A DNA stretch of 14,821 nt from JANMQK01 sp031370485 (GTDB lineage: Bacteria; Acidobacteriota; Polarisedimenticolia; Gp22-AA2): positions 1 to 14,821 of the forward strand of contig JANMQK010000188.1 of NCBI GenBank assembly GCA_031370485.1. Reading direction: 5' to 3'. Shown in pieces: positions 7,480 to 13,177 of the stretch. The notes under the pieces were generated by a model, which was not told where the DNA came from, ran no database searches, and saw only the letters and a program-made list of their open reading frames with translations. Each line of letters opens with the position of its first letter. Position 1 is the first letter of the stretch. A program made the translations under genes and the position numbers.

Positions 7480-8480
7480 GGCTTCGGGAGGATTGCTTGC
7501 CTGCGAAGCTCGCGCAGGCGGCTGTAGCCGATCAACCGGCCGCGTTGTTCATCCCAGAGACGGTACGTGAACGATTTCAAGCTGGTGAGCAGCGTGATGG
7601 GCTTCACGCTCTGGAACAGCGGATCCGCCCGGTGGCATCGCTCCAGATTGTAGTTCGGAATGGCCGGGCTCAGATGGTGGATGTGATGGAACCCGATATT
7701 CCCCGAGAACCATTGCAGGATCCTGGGCAGCTTGTAAAACGAGCTCCCATTCAGAGCCGCCTCCGTGAAGCCCCAATTCCTGCGCCGCTTCCAATACACT
7801 CCTTCGAACTGATGCTGCACATAGAAGAGCCAGAGGCCGACCGTCCCGGTGATCGCCATCACGGGAATCTGAATCAACAGGTAGGCTTTGATGCCGACGG
7901 TCAGACTCATCAGGACCGCGATCGCCAGGAGAACTCCATTCGTCCAGTGCACACCCCTGCGCTCCCGCCTGCCAATCCCGCGTGACGGGAACCTTTGATG
8001 GATCAGGAACAGGTACAAGGGAGCCAGGACGAACAGCACGATAGGATTACGGAAGAGCCGGTATGCGATCCGTCTCCAGGGGGGCGATTCGAGATACTCC
8101 TGCACCGTCAGCGTCCATATGTCTCCGGTGCCGCGCCGATCGAGATCGCCCGACGTCGCGTGGTGCAGCGCGTGCTTGTGACGCCACTGGTGATACGGGG
8201 TGAATGTCAGCACCCCCGTGACGAATCCCAGGAAATCATTGGCGCGTTGCGACTTGAAGAAGGACCCGTGTCCGCAATCGTGGAAGATGATGAAGATGCG
8301 AACCATGAATCCGGCGGCGGCGACAGCCAGGGCAAGCGTCAGCAAGTATGAGATGTGCAACGTCCAGAACATCAGGCCGCAGAGGGCAAGGTAGGGAATG
8401 AGCGTGTTGATGATCTGCCAGACGCTCTTCCTCAGGCTCGGCTCCTGGTGCGGACCAAATGCCTGTTTCCAGGACAACAT
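7476..8480 (-). CDS. membrane acyl-lipid fatty acid desaturase
   Basis: Di-iron integral-membrane desaturase that introduces double bases' equivalent in lipids, a cis double bond, into membrane acyl chains to adjust fluidity, of the delta-12/DesA-like group. The three histidine boxes, numbered from the chosen start, are HDCGH (67-71), HKHALHH (101-107) and HHIHH (265-269). Hydrophobic segments flank the first two boxes and fill the middle. The 334 residues fit the family, and the N-terminus MLSWKQAF...LRKSVWQIINTLIPY looks like a standard one. The start at 8480 is chosen because AAGGGGG lies about 11 bases upstream; an in-frame ATG at 8576 (366 residues) has no ribosome-binding site but cannot be excluded. 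Substrate regiospecificity cannot be read from sequence alone. Convergent with otsA, overlapping by four bases with no terminator between. Confidence 0.93.
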   Translation of the reverse strand: MLSWKQAFGPHQEPSLRKSVWQIINTLIPYLALCGLMFWTLHISYLLTLALAVAAAGFMVRIFIIFHDCGHGSFFKSQRANDFLGFVTGVLTFTPYHQWRHKHALHHATSGDLDRRGTGDIWTLTVQEYLESPPWRRIAYRLFRNPIVLFVLAPLYLFLIHQRFPSRGIGRRERRGVHWTNGVLLAIAVLMSLTVGIKAYLLIQIPVMAITGTVGLWLFYVQHQFEGVYWKRRRNWGFTEAALNGSSFYKLPRILQWFSGNIGFHHIHHLSPAIPNYNLERCHRADPLFQSVKPITLLTSLKSFTYRLWDEQRGRLIGYSRLRELRRQAILPKP

Positions 8481-8635
8481 GTTCGCCAAGTCCCCCTTGC
8501 CTGAAAATGTGGGTCCCATACCCGCAGAAATCAATAATGCCCGGCGTGTTTGATGAGGGTTTCCGTGGACTTCCATACTAGCACGGAAACGGCATGTGCC
8601 CCGTCCGCGCGGAGGTGGGGGTCCTGCCAGGCATG

Positions 8636-8664
8636 AAAAACCGGCCGGGAAACAGCCGGCCGGT
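8636..8664 (-). terminator. intrinsic terminator of the ABM-domain gene
   Basis: CCGGCCGG (8641-8648) and CCGGCCGG (8656-8663), extended by A8640/T8664, form an 8-9 bp stem with a 7-base loop. Read on the minus strand the stem is followed by TTTTT (complement of 8636-8640). It lies about 45 bases after the stop at 8709, so it ends that transcript before the desaturase gene. A second GC hairpin, GGCGGGGG (8667-8674) / CCCCCGCC (8686-8693), lies just before it. Confidence 0.8.
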
Positions 8665-8708
8665 GTGGCGGGGGCGGTGGGTCCACCCCCGCCGAATGCC
8701 GTTCCGTT

Positions 8709-9029
8709 CTAGACCGCCATCCGAGCGGCGACCTTGTGGAAGGTCGAGTTGGTGACCCCGAGCGTGTGGACCTTGGGAGTTCCCACGACCACTTTCTCGA
8801 GGGTCTTCAGCACTTCCGGGTAGGCCCCGCGGTCGTACGCCTCCGCGTTCTCCTTCTCCGCCCAGAAGCTGATCGCGGTTGCTTCCTTGCCATCCTTGGG
8901 CGCGAAAGCAATCTCGTCCTTGAACCCGTTCTGCTTCCGAAGCATCGGGATGATGTTGTTCTCGAGCAGCTGGGTGAACTCGGCAACGCTGTTGGGCTTC
9001 AGCTCCATGCTCACAGTGCGAACGTACAT
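8709..9029 (-). CDS. ABM-like dimeric alpha-beta barrel protein
   Basis: The 106-residue protein has the pattern of the antibiotic-biosynthesis-monooxygenase fold: an N-terminal strand MYVRTVSMELKP, a helix AEFTQLLENNIIPMLRKQNG, then DEIAFA, EATAISFW, a helix AEAYDRGAYPEVLKTLEKVV and a last strand. Such proteins are small cytoplasmic oxygenases, heme- or quinol-handling enzymes, or merely stress-associated; the substrate is unknown here. AGGAGG (9040-9035 on the minus strand) lies five bases before the ATG, so high expression is likely. The gene is a single cistron with its own promoter candidate (9130-9158) and terminator (8636-8664). Tandem 13-bp near-palindromes between promoter and gene, plus the divergent XRE regulator, suggest dedicated regulation (inference). 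Confidence 0.82.
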   Translation of the reverse strand: MYVRTVSMELKPNSVAEFTQLLENNIIPMLRKQNGFKDEIAFAPKDGKEATAISFWAEKENAEAYDRGAYPEVLKTLEKVVVGTPKVHTLGVTNSTFHKVAARMAV

Positions 9030-9066
9030 GAGTACCTCCTGGGTTGTTGGGTCTAAGAATGGGGGA

Positions 9067-9098
9067 TCAGATGACCTGACTTAGCTCAGATGACCTGA
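9067..9098. repeat. tandem 13-bp near-palindromic repeat, probable operator
   Basis: TCAGATGACCTGA occurs exactly twice, at 9067-9079 and 9086-9098, with starts 19 bp apart. Each copy is a near-palindrome (TCAG...CTGA arms, one mismatched pair around the central G). They lie between the minus-strand promoter candidate at 9130-9158 and the ABM ribosome-binding site, and upstream of the divergent XRE regulator gene. Two direct copies about two helical turns apart suit cooperative repressor binding. Confidence 0.55.
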
Positions 9099-9129
9099 AG
9101 AGGAAGTAGAAGCACTCGCCTCACCTCTC

Positions 9130-9158
9130 AGGATATGGCAGTTTACTATGCTTGTTAA
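9130..9158 (-). promoter_or_regulatory. candidate sigma-70 promoter of the ABM gene
   Basis: On the minus strand, TTAACA (9158-9153), a 17-bp spacer, then TATCCT (9135-9130). Transcription would begin near 9123, giving a leader of about 94 bases that includes both 13-bp repeats. The surrounding 9125-9215 is AT-rich. A plus-strand promoter for the XRE gene is not clear: TTAACA (9174-9179) and TATTAT (9200-9205) are spaced 20 bp, longer than usual. Confidence 0.45.
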
Positions 9159-9232
9159 GTGGAACAACAGGAATTAACAGTGCCTATCGGTGTTTCATCT
9201 ATTATAGTTAAGTATCGAGAGGAGAGAGTTGG

Positions 9233-10162
9233 ATGGAGATTTCCCTGGTCATCAGGCGCCGGCTGGAAGAGATGGGCCTCGAGCAACGGGACCTGGCGCG
9301 CGCCGCCCAGGTGACGGAGTCCTACATTTCACAGTTGCTCACCCGGAAAAAAGCGCCCCCCGCCCCGGACCGGACCGATCTCTACGATAGGATGGGGAAG
9401 TTGCTGAAGTTCCCCCCGGGCGAGCTCGCCAGGCTGGCCGGCCTGCAGCGCCGGGAGGAATTGAAGAAGAGCCTGGGTGACGCTCCCGTGCCGCTTTATA
9501 AAGAGGTTCGGGAGCTGATTCTCCGCAAGTGCCGACCCGCCAGGGAAAAACACCTACGCCTGATTTTCGAGCAGCAGCCGTTCGGAGAGCTCGAGCGCCT
9601 CGTCACCCAGAAACTGCTGGACGTGGTCAAGAGACTTCTGAGAGAAGAGTTGCAGAATGAGTCCTGGGTTCGCCTGGTCGCCCGGCTCAGCCACCGGCGC
9701 TATGAGCAGATGCGGGTCCTGATGCTGGAATTCCTGGATACGGACATCTTCAACCTGTCGGCGGGGCAGTGTGTCGGTTTCCTGGATCCGCTCATCGAGT
9801 CCTGGGACATCAATCTGGCGACCTTCGGTGTGGAAGTCGTCCTCAGCCGCAGGGTCGCCCGGGAGCGCCTGAAAAAGTTCGATTACATCGAACACGAACC
9901 CGGGGAGACATCCAAGGAAGAGCCTGCGCTACGGGAGTTTCTCAAAGATCGCTCCCTCAGCGGCGATGCGACCGGCGAGGAGATCGATTTCCTGAAGAGG
10001 CTGAGATTCAAAGGAAAACGGCCGAATCCGCTTTATTACTACCGCGAGCTGCAGAACCTCCGGGATCCATTGCATTTCGCTCCGCAACTCTCCAGGGGGC
10101 TCACCGGACGGCGGGGGAGCCCCGGCAAGCGACAGGGCCCAAGGCGGGAACAGGGGGAGTAA
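9233..10162 (+). CDS. XRE-type HTH regulator with unknown C-terminal domain
   Basis: DNA-binding protein of 309 residues. The N-terminal 70 residues form a lambda-repressor/XRE helix-turn-helix: LVIRRRLEEMG, then RDLARAAQVTESYISQLLTRK (helices about 19-25 and 29-36). The rest is not recognised: charged helical segments (about 85-165, e.g. RLVTQKLLDVVKRLLREEL), a hydrophobic stretch DIFNLSAGQCVGFLDPLIES near 175-194, and a basic Pro/Gly/Arg tail from 282. No enzyme motif, peptidase LexA-like Ser/Lys pair or membrane segment is evident. GAGGAG (9219-9224) lies eight bases before the ATG. It is divergent from the ABM gene across a 200-bp AT-rich interval with a tandem operator-like repeat, so it probably controls that gene and itself (inference). 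Confidence 0.85.
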   Translation: MEISLVIRRRLEEMGLEQRDLARAAQVTESYISQLLTRKKAPPAPDRTDLYDRMGKLLKFPPGELARLAGLQRREELKKSLGDAPVPLYKEVRELILRKCRPAREKHLRLIFEQQPFGELERLVTQKLLDVVKRLLREELQNESWVRLVARLSHRRYEQMRVLMLEFLDTDIFNLSAGQCVGFLDPLIESWDINLATFGVEVVLSRRVARERLKKFDYIEHEPGETSKEEPALREFLKDRSLSGDATGEEIDFLKRLRFKGKRPNPLYYYRELQNLRDPLHFAPQLSRGLTGRRGSPGKRQGPRREQGE

Positions 10163-10232
10163 AGGGAACGGCGTGGCCGAATTTTCCTGCATGGTAGGAT
10201 GATCGCGTCCGATGAATTCCCCGTGTGACGCC

Positions 10233-10745
10233 ATGAAAACGCTGACCCGGACGATTTCGATGGCGGCGGCCCTGCTGGCGGCCACCGCGACGGCCCAGGC
10301 GCGCGTCGATCTCCCTCCGCACGAGGACCGTTCGGTCTACGACCTCGCCGACGTCATCACGACCGAGCACGAGCAGTCCATGGAGCGCAGCCACCGGGAG
10401 CTGCTAGGGAAGACCGGTGTCGCGATCGCGGTCGTCACCCTGCCGCGGCTGGAAGGGGAGGCGCTCGAGGAGGTCCTCGGGCGGGCGGGGCCCGGGTGGG
10501 GCCTGGGACAGGAGCCTGGGGACCGGGGCATCGTGGTCGCGCTGGCGATGGAGGAACACCGGGTCCTGATCGCCACCGGGCACGGTGTCGAGGATTTCCT
10601 GCCGGACGAGCGTGTCAGGATGATCATCAGGCGCTACATCATCCCGCGGCTGCAGCGCAACGAAGTCTCCTTTCCCCGGGCGATGCCCGGCCGGCCTCGA
10701 CGCCCCCCGGGTCGCCAACCCTGGCTCCAATTGTTCCGAGTGTGA
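10233..10745 (+). CDS. secreted TPM-domain protein, short form
   Basis: An N-terminal signal peptide (MKTLTRT, a hydrophobic core, then ATAQA as cleavage site) is followed by a TPM domain: SVYDLADVITTEHEQSMER, GVAIAVVTLPRLEG, GWGLGQEPGDRGIVVALAMEEHRVLIATGHGVEDFLPDE, MIIRRYIIPRLQRNE. TPM domains occur in YgcG-type envelope proteins and in photosystem-II repair factors; some have phosphatase activity, but no specific role can be assigned. The 170 residues stop just after the last conserved helix, without the membrane anchor or Gly-rich tail of YgcG. The last 20 residues are Pro/Arg-rich and unlike the family, and another frame there reads AGLDAPRVANPGS, so a frameshift near 10660-10690 is possible. 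Start chosen for the signal peptide; ATG 10212 in the same frame is the alternative. The stop codon overlaps a CRP-type site. Confidence 0.78.
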   Translation: MKTLTRTISMAAALLAATATAQARVDLPPHEDRSVYDLADVITTEHEQSMERSHRELLGKTGVAIAVVTLPRLEGEALEEVLGRAGPGWGLGQEPGDRGIVVALAMEEHRVLIATGHGVEDFLPDERVRMIIRRYIIPRLQRNEVSFPRAMPGRPRRPPGRQPWLQLFRV

Positions 10746-10756
10746 CCGGAGTCACA
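10741..10756. promoter_or_regulatory. perfect CRP-type binding site
   Basis: TGTGACCGGAGTCACA is an exact palindrome in its outer six bases on each side and matches the TGTGA-N6-TCACA consensus of CRP-like regulators. Its centre (10748.5) lies about 42 bases before the start predicted from the -10 box at 10779-10784, the class II activator geometry. A Crp/Fnr-family gene with an R-E-x-x-S-R recognition helix ends 155 bp away. Confidence 0.7.
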
Positions 10757-10778
10757 GAACCAGGAGGCCGAGCGAGGC

Positions 10779-10784
10779 TATCTT
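10779..10784 (+). promoter_or_regulatory. -10 box of a CRP-type-dependent promoter
   Basis: TATCTT, with predicted start at 10790-10791. The CRP-type site takes the place of a -35 element, and no good -35 hexamer is present. Transcription runs rightward into a non-coding interval, then antisense to the Crp/Fnr-family gene. Confidence 0.5.
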
Positions 10785-10789
10785 CGATG

Positions 10790-10911
10790 AAACAAAAGTA
10801 CCTCACTCCCTCGACCCACTGGGGGGACTTCCCCCTCCGGCCCGTGGCGCGGCGTGAACGAGCTGATCGTCACGCCCGGGTCGGAGGGCGGACTCCGGTG
10901 GCCCGTCCCTT
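10790..10911 (+). ncRNA. candidate CRP-controlled small RNA
   Basis: Nothing convincing is encoded between the predicted start and the convergent Crp/Fnr gene. The RNA would begin AAACAAAAG, then a C-rich single-stranded-looking stretch CCTCACTCCCTCGACCC (10801-10817) that could pair with Shine-Dalgarno sequences, a hairpin GGGGG-ACTT-CCCCC (10822-10835), and a second hairpin CGGAG-GGCGGA-CTCCG (10882-10897) followed by TCCCTTT, a weak terminator at best. Read-through would be antisense to the regulator's 3' end. Identification rests on promoter geometry and structure only; the 3' end is a guess. Confidence 0.3.
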
Positions 10912-11583
10912 TCAACCCGCCTCGGCCCTGTGAATCCGGGCGAGGGCGCTCCGGTCCAGGATCTCGATTTTCTTGCGGCCCAGTTTGAGCAGTCCCGACT
11001 CCTGGAACGATTCGAGTGTCCGGCTCACCACCTCGCGGGTGGTTCCCAGCTCGTCGGCCAGCATCTGGTGCGTGGCGGCGATCGAATCCTGATCGAGGAG
11101 GAGGCGCGAGGCGAGCCGCTCATCCACGCGGCGGAAGGCGACGTCGTCGATCAGGGTCATCAAGTGCACCATCCTCTGGGAGAGCGAGCGGGAGACGAAA
11201 ATCCGGAAGGCCGGCGATTTCAGGAACATATCCACGAACAGGTCCCGGGGAACTCCGAAGAGGGTCAGCTTCGTCTCGGCCGACCCGACCGCGGGGTACG
11301 GGGTCTCCCCGAGCAGCGCCAGGACCGTGATGACACAGCTCTCCCCCGGATTCAGCCGATAGAGGAGGATCTCGTGGCCGTCGGGGCCGATCTTCGAGGC
11401 GCGAATCGTCCCATCCACCAGCAGCGGATAGTGGGTGCAGGGGCTGCCCTCATCGAAGAGACGTTTTCCTGCCTGGGCCTGGATGGGCTTGGCCTGCTCT
11501 TCGACCTTGCGGAGCAGCGCCTGAGGCAATTCCTGAAGCACCGGGTAGGAGCGAACCACCTTTTCGCGATCGGTTGTGTTCAT
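10912..11583 (-). CDS. Crp/Fnr-family transcription regulator
   Basis: The 223-residue protein has an N-terminal cyclic-nucleotide-binding-type beta-roll (about 15-120, with LFDEGSPCTHYPLLVDGTIRAS, LNPGESCVI and ALLGETPYP), a dimer helix (about 125-155) and a C-terminal winged helix (MLADELGTTREVVSRTLESFQESGLLKL). The recognition helix carries Arg183, Glu184, Ser187 and Arg188, the R-E-x-x-x-R set that reads TGTGA in CRP. The cysteine pattern of FNR's iron-sulfur cluster is absent, and so is the exact RxSA-type cAMP pocket, so the effector is unknown; NO, redox or a nucleotide are options. Start 11583 has GGAGGG seven bases upstream. The in-frame ATG at 11598 overlaps the stop of the upstream glycosyltransferase gene (TGATG). 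The two genes are probably coupled. A matching site lies at 10741-10756. Confidence 0.9.
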   Translation of the reverse strand: MNTTDREKVVRSYPVLQELPQALLRKVEEQAKPIQAQAGKRLFDEGSPCTHYPLLVDGTIRASKIGPDGHEILLYRLNPGESCVITVLALLGETPYPAVGSAETKLTLFGVPRDLFVDMFLKSPAFRIFVSRSLSQRMVHLMTLIDDVAFRRVDERLASRLLLDQDSIAATHQMLADELGTTREVVSRTLESFQESGLLKLGRKKIEILDRSALARIHRAEAG

Positions 11584-11597
11584 GATGGGGCCCTCCA

Positions 11598-13133
11598 TCA
11601 GGTCGAGGTCGATTCTACAATCGCCTGCGGTTCGCGGCGCAGGCGGATTGCGATCATCGCCACGAACCAGAGGCTCGTCAGTGCGCTCAATACGAAAAAT
11701 CGATAGTCCATGACAGCCATCGACTTGGGAAGAAGAATGGCCGCGGACGCCGCCAGCCAGAAAACCGCCAGGGCCGCGAGCAGGACGCGGCGTCCCGGGT
11801 AAATGAAAGGCACGAGCGCCAGGACAGAGTAGTCATAGTGCGCCAGGTGAAGCAGGACAAACACGATCGCGAGCCCCGCGAAGAATCCGTCCTCAGGACG
11901 ACCGCGTCGAAGGAGCAACAGGAGCGCCGCCCCCAGCGCCGCAGCCGCTCCCAGGTAAAGCCCCCGGTGCGCGTCGGAGGTAAGGCCGGCCTCGACGATC
12001 CAGTTGAGGTTTCTCCCCTCCTTGCGGGCTTTCAGGATCTCCTCCACGTTGTGCGCGTCGCTATAGAAGAAAAGATACCCCAATCCGAGCACGTTTGGCG
12101 AGATCCTCTGGCTGTGGAGCGACAGCTTCCCGGCGAACCCGCGCCAGGCGTTTTCGCCGTCGGGTGAACGGATGAACGACGTGGCCCCAAGGAGGATGAG
12201 CGCCGTGGCCGCGGCGGCCGCGAATAGGGGCGCATGCCGCCGCAGCAGGGCCCGGCGGTCGCGGCTGAGGAGATTCTGCGCCAGGAGCCCGGCGACGAGA
12301 AAACCGGGGAATGCGCGCAGGAGGGTCGCGATCGCCAGCGCCGCGCCGCTCACGACGAACCGCCTTCTCGCGTAGGCCAGCAGCGCGACGAAAAGCGCGA
12401 GGATGTGCAGGTAACGCAGGTAGGCACCGCCGATGTAGGCATGGTCGTTGAGCGGGTTGACGGCCCACAGGAAAACGAACAGCGGCCCGCCGACGGCGTC
12501 GAAGAGCAGCGCGACGATCACCCCCGCGGCGATGACCAGCGCGATGTCGAGCCACGCGGCCATCTTGATGAACAGGGGCGCCGGCAGGAAAGGCTGCCGC
12601 GCCAGCCCGCCAAGGATCGCCGTGACCAGGGGCGAGCCGTTGTAGCCGTGGTCCCGCAGGGAATCCCCCTCTTTCCAGAGTGGGCCGTCCGCGTCGCGGA
12701 AGAAGGCGATGTCCCGCTTGAAGGCCGCCCAGCGCCCGGGCGGGAACGGGGCGCGGATCGTGTCCGCCCGCTCCAGGATCGAGCGGCGCGATTCCAGCTG
12801 GTAGGTGGTGAGTGATCGCACCCCCTGGTCGGGGTCGAACGACGAGGGGTCGTCCTCGTGGTCGGCGACCACCGTGGCGTCGTAGAGGCCCGAGTACCCC
12901 ACCTCGGGGAAGTACTTGGTCGTGACGTAGTAATGGAAGAATTCGTGCGTGTGGAGATGCGGCGTTGCGAGGAAGTCCAGGTGGGCCAGCAGCGCGACCC
13001 CGGCGAGACACCAGAGAACCAGGGGGAACCTTCCGCCGGGAGACGGCCTGCGGCGGTTCAGGTAAAAAATAACGATGAACGCGGCGAGCAGGAGGATGCG
13101 TGTGACGTGGCCCGCGATCGTCGGCACGGACAT
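11598..13133 (-). CDS. polytopic GT-C-like glycosyltransferase
   Basis: Integral membrane protein of 511 residues with about ten to twelve hydrophobic segments, including 8-25, 38-56, about 190-225, 240-255, several in 260-320, and four in the last 130 residues. After the second membrane segment comes a large loop with HTHEFFHYYVTTKYFPEVGYSGLYDA, the kind of acidic/aromatic first loop seen in lipid-phosphate-sugar-dependent GT-C enzymes (GT87/DUF2029-like). Pairs such as AYIGGAYLRYLH and HYDYSVLALVPF resemble that group. It probably transfers a sugar from a polyprenyl-phosphate donor at the outer face of the inner membrane; acceptor and sugar are unknown. GGAGAG lies five bases before the ATG. 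It sits 36 bases after a large surface-protein gene and directly before the Crp/Fnr gene on the same strand. Family assignment is moderate, membrane topology secure. Confidence 0.75.
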   Translation of the reverse strand: MSVPTIAGHVTRILLLAAFIVIFYLNRRRPSPGGRFPLVLWCLAGVALLAHLDFLATPHLHTHEFFHYYVTTKYFPEVGYSGLYDATVVADHEDDPSSFDPDQGVRSLTTYQLESRRSILERADTIRAPFPPGRWAAFKRDIAFFRDADGPLWKEGDSLRDHGYNGSPLVTAILGGLARQPFLPAPLFIKMAAWLDIALVIAAGVIVALLFDAVGGPLFVFLWAVNPLNDHAYIGGAYLRYLHILALFVALLAYARRRFVVSGAALAIATLLRAFPGFLVAGLLAQNLLSRDRRALLRRHAPLFAAAAATALILLGATSFIRSPDGENAWRGFAGKLSLHSQRISPNVLGLGYLFFYSDAHNVEEILKARKEGRNLNWIVEAGLTSDAHRGLYLGAAAALGAALLLLLRRGRPEDGFFAGLAIVFVLLHLAHYDYSVLALVPFIYPGRRVLLAALAVFWLAASAAILLPKSMAVMDYRFFVLSALTSLWFVAMIAIRLRREPQAIVESTST

Positions 13134-13163
13134 CTCCGCTCTCCGGGATGCTGTGGAAACTCC

Positions 13164-13177
13164 GCCCCGCTAGGGGC
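13164..13177 (-). other. GC hairpin overlapping the surface-protein stop codon
   Basis: GCCCC-GCTA-GGGGC: 5-bp stem, 4-base loop containing the TAG stop (13172-13170). On the minus strand it is followed by GGAGTTTCC, which is too poor in T for a confident terminator. It may attenuate transcription between the surface-protein gene and the glycosyltransferase gene. Confidence 0.3.

Noticed and set aside
10882..10910. Intrinsic terminator at the end of the Crp/Fnr gene or the candidate sRNA
   Set aside because: The 5-bp GC stem is followed only by TCCCTTT on plus and by no T-run on minus, so it is too weak to call as a terminator feature.
10787..10933. 48-codon ORF beginning MKQKYLTPSTHWGDF after the CRP-type promoter
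   Set aside because: Its ATG lies before the predicted transcription start, there is no good ribosome-binding site, and the Arg-rich rest runs into the regulator gene's 3' end. I kept the non-coding RNA reading but cannot fully exclude a small peptide.
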